From contig JAGTWJ010000019.1 in assembly GCA_020064725.1 (NCBI GenBank), positions 558,001 to 622,000 on the forward strand: DNA of 64,000 nucleotides. Direction: 5' to 3'. This document shows, in pieces, positions 10,039 to 20,254 of this stretch; the first letter of the stretch is position 1; each line of letters begins with the position of its first letter. Both the position numbers and the translations under genes were made by a program. The notes under the pieces were generated by a model that worked only from the letters and a program-made list of their open reading frames with translations, was not told the origin of the DNA and ran no database searches. The stretch comes from Drechslerella dactyloides (lineage: Eukaryota > Ascomycota > Orbiliomycetes > Orbiliales > Orbiliaceae).

Positions 10039-10836
10039 TGGTGCAGATTGGCAGACACGCAGCAGCTCAATTAACGGCCGCCCGCAGCAGCTGAGCTCTT
10101 CGGCCAACCGACGGCGCATCTTTTCCTCCTCCCTCCGCTCGCTCTCTCACCACCATCACTTCCACATCGCCAGAACCTCGACGTCCTCCCTCGCACCTCA
10201 TCACCATCTCCGTCCGTATCCAGCCACGTCCGCGTCCTCGCCGGCCAACAGCGTCTCCAGCCGCCCAACCGACACACCAACAGCCAACGTATCCTGTCCA
10301 TCGCCACCGACGACGCCTGTGCCCATCGCCGTCCGAGGTCGAGAACCCGACACGGGCCTCACCCACCGCACGCGAAAGCCTGCGCAGGATCACGGCAGCC
10401 CCAACTTTCTGCAGCCTTCTCCCGGTACGCACCATCTAATCTTATCGTCCCCATCCTGTCACATCTGACACCTCCTGCAGCCGGGAAATTAAAGCTGCAG
10501 GCTGTGCCCCATTGTTCGCTCGCCTGCATCACGTTTGACTCGACTCGCCTGCTAACCACTGCGCCCTCGGCCTACCGAACGCTTTAGTCCTCGCTGCCCT
10601 CTGTGCCGCGCTTCGGCATTGACGAAAAGCTCGAGCTTCTTCCGCTACACACGCTTCCTGCGCAAGGCAGCACCCCCCCGGAGACGCCGTACCATCACGC
10701 GAGGTCGTCTTCCGCAGCACCCACTCGGTCAGCTCTCGCGCCGTACGCCATTCTCGGTCACGAAAAACTCGTGCGGCTATAACGACAGGGAAAGGGTGGT
10801 CGCCAGGCTTGTGGGCCTGGTTTTGGAGATAAAGCA

Positions 10837-12983
10837 ATGGCTAACCCAGAACCGGGTCTTGACGGCCGCTCCCCTTCGCCTTATATTTCGACACCAGATC
10901 CCCGACAAGCTCCAACTGCGGATTCCTCGGAGCACACAGTCGACATCACCGTCTCCAAAATGATGCACTCAGCCGACGAACAACAGAGCACCGGCGCTCC
11001 AGAACACCCCATAGACCCGAACCTGGACACGCTCATGGAGGAAGTCCCTACCAGCCATCCAACCACCAGCCTGCACCATGACGGATCGCATTCACCGGAC
11101 AATCGAGTCCCGGACCGGCAGGCGGACGAAACATACGTTGAGCGCCGAGATGAGAGCGGAAGCGACGCGCACAGCTCCCCCGGCCAGGCGTTCGGCTATG
11201 ACGAACCGCAGAATCTGGAGCAGTTGGCCAGTGCGGCACATGAAAGTGCCATGGCCTCCGCTGTGCCCCAGTCCAAGGGCCAAGTTTGCTCGTAAGTCCA
11301 TTCATTCGCGCGTGCTCGGTAAAATGTATGCTGACTCGTTGGGACCCCGGAATAGAAACTGCGGAACAACGAGAACGCCGCTTTGGCGACGCGCGCCGAA
11401 CGGCCTGACCATATGTAATGCATGCGGTCTCTACCTCAAGGCCAGGAATGCAGCTCGGCCCAGCACCCTCAAGCGTCCCCCAAACTCTGTCTCGATTGGT
11501 GGCGAGGGTCCCATCCCAATCCCTGCCGGACAAGCTCAAGGCAACACCCACGCGGGGGCGCACTACGTGGCGGACAGCCATTTGGTCGCAGGAACATGTC
11601 CCGGAGGCGGAAAGTGCAACGGAACAGGCGGCCAGGATGGCTGTGACGGTTGTCCAGCTTACAACAACCGCGTTTCGAAGGCTGCTAAATTCGTCGTCGC
11701 GGCCAACGGCGTCAATGCCGTGCCGGTCGACGGGTCACCTGGGCCCTCGACCAACAGCGGGTTTGCATGCTCGCCTCAGAATGGAGATGTTGTAAGAGCG
11801 TCCAACGGGACACCCCAGGCGATGGACCCAAGGCTGGAGCCCTCGGGCCAAACGACGACGGCCGTGCCCGCATGTCAGAATTGCGGCACGACAATCACGC
11901 CGCTGTGGAGGAGAGACGAATCGGGCCACACGATTTGTAACGCGTGCGGTAAGTCTTGTGTTCTGGAACCTTAAAACCTGCCCTTCTATCGGCCGTTGCC
12001 TTTCCGCCTTGATGCTAGCACACTTGCATTATTACCAGACCGTCATGAATCCTTTCACTTCCCCGCCCAGCACCCTGCCAATAAGCAGTACTTTGCCTGC
12101 GGGGAACAAAAACCCCTTCTCTCCAAATCCACGGCATTCAAGCCCGAAAACTATATATTCCAATTACTTGCAGAGGCTAATTCATCATGATGCAGGCTTG
12201 TACCACAAGCTGCACGGCGTTCATCGTCCGGAGACGATGAAGAAGACAGTCATCAAGCGGAGGAAGCGTGTGGTGCCGCCATCGAACTATCCGTCGCAGA
12301 TGATGCGGCACCCACTTGGTCGTTCCGACTACAACCTTCCACAACGTCAACTCCTTCCCAACGACTACCAGTCTCCCCACGTCTCCCCGCAGCCCCAAGG
12401 ATACCTCCAGCATCGGGAGGAAGACACACGAATGTCGGACAGCGAGGACCCGTCGCGGCCTCAGCCAAACTACAGGGCGGCGATGATTGGCCCCGATGCG
12501 GCCATGATGAATTCTGGGCGATACGCTCCCCAGGATTTCACGAACTACCGGTCATTGGGGGCCACGCTTGCACCCATGGCCAACAGCCAACAGGAGGACT
12601 TGCGACTCTCTCCTCTTCAGGCCACAACACCGCCGAGCGGGAGGAAGCGGTCCCTGAGCAACGGCTCTCGGGCCTCGGCCGAGCCAGCCGAAGCTTCCGG
12701 GACCCGCCTCCAGAGCATCAACTCCATCCTCAACCAGCCAGCGGTCCCGATGGAGCCACAACTGCTCCAGATGTCAGCTGACCCGGCCGTCAAACGGCAG
12801 CAGCTGATGACCAGGAAACGGCTGGCGGAGGCGGAGATGGAGCGGATCGAGAAGGAGAGAGAACGCATCGAGAAAGAGCGCGAGGAGATTGGAAATCTCC
12901 TGCAGCAGTGCAACGACGAGCTTGTCGGACTCGACAGCTTGGCCCAGCCCCCGGCCCCCGTCGAGCCCAATCCCTCCACCTAG
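10837..12983 (+). CDS. sreA: SRE/SreA-type GATA repressor of siderophore and iron-uptake genes
   Basis: Members of this family (SREA, SRE, URBS1, Fep1) bind GATA sites and repress iron acquisition when iron is sufficient. Three exons, 10837-11291, 11356-11948 and 12196-12983 (introns 64 and 247 nt), join in frame to 611 aa. Finger 1 has C151, C154, C172 and C175, with C-x2-C-x17-C-x2-C spacing. Between the fingers is the diagnostic iron-sensing Cys-rich element CPGGGKCNGTGGQDGCDGC (C233, C239, C248, C251). Finger 2 has C325, C328, C346 and C349, and its exon ends one base into the following Gly codon. The C-terminus holds a charged coiled coil with RIEKERERIEKE, as in other SRE proteins. The Cys-rich element makes the assignment firm. 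Confidence 0.95.
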
Positions 12984-14360
12984 AAGGTGGGAGGGTCTGA
13001 CCGGATCGCTCACGACAACACCTCCCCCACCATCAACCGACAAAGTGTCTGCCTTGCCTGCGGCACTATCCTCAACAAGCCCGACCTCGAACCCTCCCCG
13101 TTCCTCGCACGACGCCCTCTCCACTATGACGGCGCATTCTCAGGGGAAACATCCCCACAATCACAAGTCTCGACGCGCGAACACACGAGACACGCAGACG
13201 CACACTGGCCGCCTGCGTACTTTGCCTACGCTACGGCACCGCAGTCCCCATCGCCGCTCCCATTTCGAGACGGGGCCTCTCAGAGCAGCGATGACGCTTG
13301 GCCCGTATTCACACCTTCCGACGACGGCCACACAGCCGATCCAGCGGACGCAATCACCGACAATGCCCAGATTGCAGCAGCGGAGAGTGAAGGTGCCACC
13401 CCCTCAGGCGGCTCCGACTCCAATAGCGAAGAGGTAGAGCAAGCTGCAGACCCTCCGGGCTCCCCATCCACTTCAGATGGGGATGCCGAAGCATGGCAAT
13501 TCGACAGCACTCTCATAGCGGAGGGGTCGATGGCGGGTGCCGACGTCCTCGCAGCCACTACAGCTGCTCCAGCGTCTGATCATACCGAGGAGGCCGACGA
13601 TACCCTCGTCGCGGAAGGGCCTGATTATCTGTCACCCAAAGAGTATATCGACCGATGGCGAAAGGATCTGCCTTCCGCAAAGGCGATGAGACGTGCCTAC
13701 GGAAAGCTGAAGCGATCGCGATCCGACGACGAAGACGAGGACGGCCCGCATAAGCGGCTGAAGACCGTCGGTGGGGCCTTCCAGGCAGACTCGCCGACGC
13801 AGGAACTCGTCCGCCCTGCTACTCCCGATGACCTTTTCCACTTCCCAGGACAAGCTCTCGAGTTGCCAGGGACGCCTTCACCTAGATATCTCAACATTGG
13901 AGATATCGAGTATCCAGAGACAGACGCATCGGACGAGCCCTATCAGCTTGGCTCTTCCAGCCCGGAATCTACAGACGCTGAGGAACAATCTCTCGCAAGC
14001 TCTGAGCCGGACGACCTCATGGACACGACCGACGACGATTCAGACTCCAGCGACGGCGGACAGCCTCCCGCTCCGACGTCTACTCCCGCGCACGGCACGT
14101 CCGATGACAACTTGGATCTCCCCGACAGCCCGCTCTCCGCGAGTTCTCGCGGCTCGAGAGTGTCGGATATATCGTTCGGCTCTGACCGACGCAGTAGCTG
14201 CAGAGGCCGCTTTACTCGCGAAGACACGCCTGCGACTGTCTTGTCGGGATTCGGGCCGCCCAATTATCCGACATTCCCACGCGTCGACCTCAACAGCATT
14301 CCTACGCTCAATTATACGTCCAGGGCCTTCCGTCGCGAACTCAACCGCACCATTCGCTGA
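12984..14360 (+). CDS. acidic Ser/Asp-rich hypothetical ORF, same frame as SRE and directly after its stop
   Basis: The frame continues without a stop for 458 codons from the base after the SRE TAG to the TGA at 14358-14360. The first in-frame ATG is at 13530, which would give 276 aa, but the acidic, protein-like composition (GGSDSNSEEVEQ, SDDEDEDGPHKRLK) starts earlier, from about 13290. The start is therefore unresolved: an upstream exon, a missed intron that removes the TAG, or read-through are all possible. It contains a probable nuclear signal (KRSRSDDEDEDGPHKRLK), an SPKEYIDRWRKDLPSAKAM helix-like segment, and many Ser/Asp clusters. No known domain is recognised. A frame this long in a GC-rich sequence is unlikely by chance. 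Confidence 0.5.
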   Translation, partial: KVGGSDRIAHDNTSPTINRQSVCLACGTILNKPDLEPSPFLARRPLHYDGAFSGETSPQSQVSTREHTRHADAHWPPAYFAYATAPQSPSPLPFRDGASQSSDDAWPVFTPSDDGHTADPADAITDNAQIAAAESEGATPSGGSDSNSEEVEQAADPPGSPSTSDGDAEAWQFDSTLIAEGSMAGADVLAATTAAPASDHTEEADDTLVAEGPDYLSPKEYIDRWRKDLPSAKAMRRAYGKLKRSRSDDEDEDGPHKRLKTVGGAFQADSPTQELVRPATPDDLFHFPGQALELPGTPSPRYLNIGDIEYPETDASDEPYQLGSSSPESTDAEEQSLASSEPDDLMDTTDDDSDSSDGGQPPAPTSTPAHGTSDDNLDLPDSPLSASSRGSRVSDISFGSDRRSSCRGRFTREDTPATVLSGFGPPNYPTFPRVDLNSIPTLNYTSRAFRRELNRTIR

Positions 14361-15486
14361 TGTCATCTCCAAATCATCTATCGCCTTATCTTCGCTTTCA
14401 GAGTAGATCTATCGACTCGACTTGTCCGATATCTAGTCTCTGCGGTGGAATTTCTATGCGACAATTACAAATGTTGTGATGGGATCTGACTGTTTTGCTG
14501 TTATTTCGGTTGCTTTATATGCCAAACTCCTCTCTCGACGCATTTGAACCGCGAACTCTTCTGACCTTCATCATACATATCTTCCGAATCACCGCGGTTC
14601 ATAATGCGTTCTCCTGGAGGCGATCTCTCTTATCTACGGGGATGTGTCCGCCTCCCTTGTCTATACCTCGACAGAGCTCTCTGTTTTTGTTCATACCGCC
14701 GTCGGCGCTCTCGACTCCTCCTCTCCTCCTCTCCGTCGATGATGCCGCCTTCCTCTCTTCTCTTGTTATGTTTGATTTTGCGCATACGGTGTTAACTGAT
14801 GTGTACCGGGAAAAGAACCGCCCTGATCTTGATTTTTTTTTTCTTTCTTTTTTCTATTTTATTTATTCACGGAGAATGGAGAACGACGAGCTTGGCTTTG
14901 ATTTATGGAACGATCGATCGAAAAGTGGCATGCTTGTTTTTAAATTTTGTGTGTCTTGTTTCAATACGGTTAATGTCCACGATACGATCTTATGTTGCTT
15001 TTTCTCGAACTGTCGCGGTGCCTTGTGGCATGTGCGTGCAGGATGTTGGTACGATTGATTGATTGGTATCGTGGTATCGGTATCGATTGTGTTTATGATA
15101 ACGATGACGACGGTATGGCGCCCGATTGTTGCAATATGTGGGAACTTGTTTATCGATGTCGGTTGTTATTCTTTTTTGTATAGTGCGGTGGTCTCGGGGC
15201 AGAGAGTGCAGATGGAGGCTGCATGTGAGAGGGGACAGATGCATATGACGTTGGGATAATTTCGATTCGAGAGATTGTATTATATACTAGAGAATTGAGG
15301 AGATCAGAGGAAACTGCATGGCTTTGACTCGTAGTGCTCACAACGGCTATATATCTTGATACGAGTAAGTACTCAACTTATATATCAGTGAGCGATCGCG
15401 AGCCAGAATCAAAGCTATGTGTAGAACTGCGGCCTGGCAAGATGAAGGTTACCCTCACGATATATAGTACAAAACGTTCGTGGTTG

Positions 15487-15670
15487 GGGTGATCCACACC
15501 AGTTTGAACATGTACATATGTTAGAACTAGTGTATACGTCGACCGTTTTTACGGTGTGGGCGGCCCTATATTCACGGGGTGGATCACACTGTTTTTACTG
15601 TGTAGGTCGCCCCGTTCTTGACGGTGTGCTTCACCCCGTTTTGAACAGGGTGACCTACACCATTTTCGAA
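15487..15670. repeat. degenerate array of about six 25-bp units in alternating orientation
   Basis: Each unit has a core like GTGTAGGTCRCCC, or its reverse complement, followed by a spacer like CGTTTTTGAC. Examples are GGGTGATCCACACC (15488), GTGTGGGCGGCCC (15554), GGGTGGATCACAC (15577), GTGTAGGTCGCCC (15600) and GGGTGACCTACACC (15649). Cores occur in both orientations, so neighbouring units could pair as hairpins. Confidence 0.6.
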
Positions 15671-16080
15671 AGATAGTATACCACCGATCGATTATTCGCG
15701 TCTCCTCAATATATAAGTATTCATACAAGGCAGATGGCCAACTGTACATGAACGTTGTACATTGAGTATATATAGCGTATACATACTTATGTTACCATGC
15801 TGCTAAACCTTTAAATGCAGTATAACTGGTTCATTAGCTAGTTATAATCGGCTGGTTTGAGGAAGTTACTGTTAACTGCACTGGCAACCTTCTGTAATTG
15901 TGACGGATATTAAGACTAGCATTACATCTGCATGCAGCGGAGTATCAGTAGTAGTACAAAACATGCAACAGAGCGGTGAACTTGAAAGACGCCATCCGAA
16001 CATCATCCAGCAGAACTAGAAACCGAGACCGAGTATTAGCCGTACGACCGAAATGCATGCGTGCATCGTACGTGCCAGTC

Positions 16081-16099
16081 GGACGGACGGACGGACGGA
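16081..16099. repeat. (GGAC)n microsatellite
   Basis: Nearly five tandem copies of GGAC lie in the spacer downstream of the H4-like gene. Confidence 0.8.
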
Positions 16100-16617
16100 G
16101 TAGCGATGTAATAAAGAAAAGCGAAGAAGCGACGAGGAAACTTCGAAAGATCTGAAAAAGCGGTAGAATGCGCGACGGTATCTTATAATTCCGATGATAG
16201 GATTTTGTCTTTCGAATTCTCGTCTTTGTCCGATCCGTCCGTTCTTTCACCCTTCCTTCCGCTCGTTCGTCGGTCGACATCCGCGGTACATTCCGAGCGA
16301 TGAGCAGCGGACAAATATAGCAAGTAAAATGAAAGCCAACATGCAATACAACGATATCAGATGAGAAAGGAAGAGATGCAGGTTCCTAGACGCCGCACTG
16401 CCCATCACCAGTAGTTCCAACAACCACAATCACAGTACAAAGGCAGACAGACGGGACAGGACGGACGAGGCAACAACGCCGACACCAGACGCCAGCCAGC
16501 CAGCCACCTTACCAGCAAGCTAGATCAGAGAGGGACAGATAACAAAATATCAAGATGCAAGTATCACAGCGGACAAATGGAAGAGGGAGATGTAGCGTAG
16601 AATGGCAGACGCCGCAG

Positions 16618-17750
16618 CTACTTGCGCGGGAGGATGACGCGGGCAGAACGTTTTTTAGCCTCGTAAATCTGGTCGTCAAAACCGTATATCGGGGCGCCGA
16701 TCTGAGGTAGACAATCAATGTTAGCTGTACAGTTAACATCACCCATAGCGTATGCAACTTACGTGTCGAAGGCTAAAGATGACCTGTAGTACACACCGTT
16801 AGCTTATACTTTCATAGTAATGATAGAGTATGGTATGTTAGAGAAACGTACGTCTTTGACGGTGATGGTCTTGCGCTTGGCGTGCTCGCAGTAGGTTATG
16901 CAGTGGCGCAATATATTTTGCACCCGCGACTTGACGACCACCCGCATTTCATCGTAGATTGGCGCAGAGATGCGCTTGACGCCTCCGCGGCGCGCGAGGC
17001 GGCTGTCCTCGTTAGCTGCGCTCTTCCTATATCAACTGGATCTTGAGAGTTGAGTATATACCGGATGGCAGGTTTGGCTGGTGGAAACACGTGGTTAGCA
17101 TGGCACGTGGGGCACGTGGTGAGCGTGTTTGAGTGCAGTGTGGTATAATGAAGGAGGAACAACGTACTGATTCCACTGATACTGTCTGGCAGTATCTTTC
17201 GGTGCCGGTATCGTCTTGTACCTAATTGACCCATCTTGGCGATGGTCTTGCCGCTGGTCTTCCCGCGGCCGGGGACGTATCCAGCGCCTAGAGGTCGAGC
17301 GACCCCGCGCGAAGCGACGGCCGGAGCGGGAGCAGGAGTCTTCGTGCGGATGGGAGCAACGGGACTCGAATCGCGGCTCGGCGTGCCCGGGATGACGGGG
17401 CCGCGTGCTGCGGCCGCGGTGGAGGATTCCGCCGGCGTACTCGCCCAATGGTTCTTGAGCGCTCTTTGCTCTTGACTGGACGACGCGGGGGGCCGTTTGA
17501 AGGCGGTGAAAGTAAGCGCGGGCGTTCTGGCGGTGGGACGCCACGTTGGCGTGGCGTGGAAGCTGGCGGGGCTGGCTGTTTCGTTGACGTTGCCGTTGCG
17601 GGAGGTCGGCGTGGGTGTCGCTGCGACGGTAGACGCTGAAGGGACGATGCGAGCGACGGTGCTGGATAGTCGGGGAGTGGCGGTGGGCATCCCGCCGCCG
17701 CGAGCCAGGCGGCCGCGGCTGGGTGTGGGACGCGGCAGAGGACGCGACAT
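16618..17750 (-). CDS. histone H4 variant with long N-terminal extension
   Basis: Five exons join in frame: 17168-17750, 17062-17077 (only 16 nt), 16852-17002, 16763-16783 (only 21 nt) and 16618-16701, giving 284 aa. Residues from about 187 are H4-like: GRGKTSGKTIAKMG in the tail, then RHRKIL, ITKPAIRRLARRGGVKRIS (identical to H4 over most of the L1 region), IYDEMRVVVKSRVQNILRH in place of helix 2, ITYCEHAKRKTITVKDV, and a diverged end with about 18 extra residues, FDDQIYEAKKRSARVILPRK. Residues 1-186 are Pro/Ala/Thr/Ser-rich with many SP/TP pairs and no known domain. Canonical H4 is 103 aa. Histone fold and DNA-contact residues look intact, so it could enter nucleosomes. Small exons and the extension could hide a different start, but the frame is open throughout. 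Confidence 0.88.
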
Positions 17751-19216
17751 CAGGTGAGTCTGCGTGTATACACTACCTTGGCGTCCGTCTGTCTGTCTGC
17801 GGAAGGTGGAGACGACGGTCCAATACGGATAGGTCGGTCGTCGCAAATAGGCGAGCAGCGCGAGACGAGACGAACCAAGCGATGGAAGAGGAAGCAGGCA
17901 AGTATCCTACAGAGATGGTGGGATGATGCCGTCGCAGCGAAGGAGGAGAGCAAGTCAGGACAGGGACGGGAGGCGCGATGGAAGGATGCGGTGTCGTCAA
18001 GCAGGAGCGATGGAGATGGAAGAAGGGAGAGGAAGCTGCCGGCGGAGCGGGTGATGATGTTATATTGTAAAAGCGTCTGGTGGGGGACGCTGCGGAGGGA
18101 AATTCAGGCACCGTTCGCTCGCTTGTGCGGCACAGAGCCGCGATTGAAACGGACAAGGGAAAGTATAAATAGCAACATCAACCCTTGATCTATACGGCTA
18201 TTCAACCCATGGCGATATCGATGCCTTCCGTCTTTGATTACTAGTCCTGTGACAGATATCTAGATATCTATAGTAGATGGCGTGATGAAATGCGGCACCG
18301 CCCGCCCGTCCTCTGCGCTGGAGGAGGGAGGAAGGCCGTTGGATATCATGGATACATGGGTACATACACCACATTCGCTAGATACACGCCGTACATACGA
18401 CACCGATATGAAGCCCATCGATCTGAGCCCAGGCAAGACTGCAGTACTGGCCTCGAGACTAGATCTTGATTCGAGGAGCGACCCGTGGAGATAAATCGCA
18501 TCACGGACGCCTGGTAACAATACTTGGCTAACAACATGCGGCCTCCATCTACTACACGCTGCGGAGACAATACTACACCGCGGCTGACTTGTAAACCAAA
18601 AAAGAAAGAAAGGAAGGAACGACCCGACAAACGGAAAGTGAAGGAACGTGAGCAGTGGCAAGATAAAAGACAACCGTGTGTACTGGCCTGGTGCTGTGGG
18701 AACCGCCCTCGCATGCGCTGAACAGAACAGAACAAAAAACCGACCAAGGTACGAAAGATAGAACCGATAAGCACTCAGATATAAATCACAGTAGTAATAA
18801 AATATTGTAAGGGTAAAAAGAAAAATGGCAGGGCAATGCTACGCGGACGGAAGACAAAGGGAATTCGAGTTCTTCGACATCTGTACAGAAGAGGGAGAAA
18901 ACCGGGTATACGTGCAGCATATACTCGATAATAGATAGCCGGATAGATGATACAAATAGCCGTGCGAGCCGTATAAACCAAGCTGACGAATTCAGTACGG
19001 CGGAGTGGATGTCGGAAATCCGAGAGGCAGTAGTGTCCTCGTCCGCAGGTGTGAATTTGCGTCTCTCCGTTCCGTCTGCGCGCTGGCTAATAAACAATGA
19101 TGGTGACGAAATTAAAGGAGCCCAGACGCCGGTACATGTGATGATAAGGGAAGATCAATCGTATCTGGAGAAAATATCGTATTGATGTGGTAACGCCGGA
19201 TATGGGGGGAGGGTGG
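17751..19216. other. intergenic, no gene seen
   Basis: This is the promoter side of the H4-like gene and the 3' side of the ubiquitin-fold gene, both on the minus strand. Short overlapping frames on both strands carry no recognisable motif or good start context. Confidence 0.5.
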
Positions 19217-20254
19217 TTATAATATGACGCAGCGGCAGCCGGGACTCGCGCGCTCGCCGGTCCGGCCGCTGTTGGAGTTGAAGGGCGGGAATTTGCCGGA
19301 CTTTGTCGTGACTTCGTCCTCGCCGACGTCCGCGGGGCGCAGGCTGAGGTGCACGACGTTCGGATTCTCGACATTTAACCGGCAGTCTACACGATACTCT
19401 CGTTAGCTCGTCATTACTCCGTGCAATTTGGCAGGGGAGAGAGTTGGAAGTACCTTTCAGGAGGGCCTTATCCTCCAGCAGCCGTCCAAGCAGGATCAGC
19501 CGGATAAGGTGCGGGCTCGCAGGCTGGTCGGTGCTCAGCTCGTCTGCATTCGATAGGGTCAGCATATTATCGCAGCATGTGGAAATCGCAGCATTCCACG
19601 CATCTCAACAGTGGAATGTACGGCTTCTGGTTCACGAGACAGAATGTATGGATTGTACTAACCCGCTTTCCAGTCGCGCCACACGCACTCCTTCAGATTG
19701 TACACGGTCATCTGCATCGGGTCCGCGTGGGTGACGTTGTGCCGGGCGAGGTATCCGCTGTTCAGCGTGAACGTCGACCGCGCGCCGGACAGTATCAGCA
19801 GCGTGATTGTAATTCCCGACTCCTCTTCTTCGACGGCCGGCTGTGGCTGTGGCTGCGGCTGCGATGCTGTTGCCGCTGTCACCGTCGTAGTAATAGTAGC
19901 AGCAGCAGGGGTGGTGGTGGTGGTGGTGGTGGTATTATTATTACTCGGGTCGGAGGTGATGGCGGCGGGATCGTGCTGCATGCTGACGCTCCGGCGGACT
20001 TCCTCCTCGTCAAAGCGCATGGCCGTCTCCATTGCGGCGGGGGTGGTGGCGACTATCGACGTGCGGTTGTTCTCGTCGATGGGAGCCATGGCTGCGGCGG
20101 CGGCGGTGTCTATGGGCGGTGGAGGCGACGATTTCGGGGAGGAGGGCGAGGCGGGAGTCGTTGGAGAGGGCGGGACGATGGGGCTGGAGGCGCTGGCGAG
20201 AGGCGGCAGCTGGGGGGCCTCCGAGGGGACGGAGGACTCGGAGTGCTCCGGCAT
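19217..20254 (-). CDS. membrane-anchored ubiquitin-fold (UBL3/MUB-type) protein with CAAX box
   Basis: Exons 19663-20254, 19454-19543 and 19217-19386 (introns 119 and 67 nt) join in frame to 283 aa. Residues 1-145 are low-complexity (Pro, Ser, Ala, a Thr run coded by the GGT microsatellite at 19909, Gln-Pro repeats). The ubiquitin-like fold follows: GITITLLILSGARSTFTL, KECVWRDWKADE, LIRLILLGRLLEDKALL, and NVENPNVVHLSLRP. The protein ends in GCRCVIL, a CAAX box with terminal Leu that predicts geranylgeranylation, plus a nearby Cys that could be palmitoylated. UBL3/MUB proteins are plasma-membrane anchored and recruit E2 enzymes or sort cargo to vesicles. Plant and animal members are about 115 aa, so the long N-terminus is unusual. 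The CAAX reading frame depends on the last junction, which is well supported. Confidence 0.88.
19625..19640 (+). repeat. dispersed 16-bp motif, copy in an intron
   Basis: TTCTGGTTCACGAGAC matches the consensus GTCTGGYTTACGAGAC at 14 of 16 positions. It lies in intron 1 (19544-19662) of the ubiquitin-fold gene. Confidence 0.5.
19909..19933. repeat. (GGT)n microsatellite inside a coding exon
   Basis: About eight tandem triplets encode a Thr run on the minus strand, in the low-complexity N-terminus of the ubiquitin-fold protein. Confidence 0.9.

Larger units (their letters stand above)
6773..10836. other. long intergenic and 5' leader region between ATP25 and SRE
   Basis: The first kilobase or so is AT-rich, with many TATA and ATAT runs, and holds a 16-bp dispersed motif at 7450. 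From about 7.6 kb GC rises, but only short frames without good starts are found. The segment carries an ATCAGATAA site (7971), two sequences fitting the CCAAT-N12-RWT pattern (8095, 9973) and a TATA-like box (10032). From 10040 to the SRE start codon no ATG occurs, so this part is probably the SRE 5' leader. I found no convincing independent gene. Confidence 0.55.
14361..16617. other. intergenic, AT-rich, with a short tandem repeat array
   Basis: The first 900 bases look like 3' UTR and spacer, with long T runs near 14840. A cluster of about six related 25-bp units is at 15487-15670. A (GGAC)n tract lies at 16081. Short frames on both strands have no recognisable content; the stretch 15900-16617 is downstream of the H4-like gene. 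Confidence 0.5.

Noticed and set aside
18260..18774. Hydrophobic minus-strand frames near 18.3-18.8 kb
   Set aside because: Two overlapping frames, neither with a convincing start or family; no splice consensus linking them.
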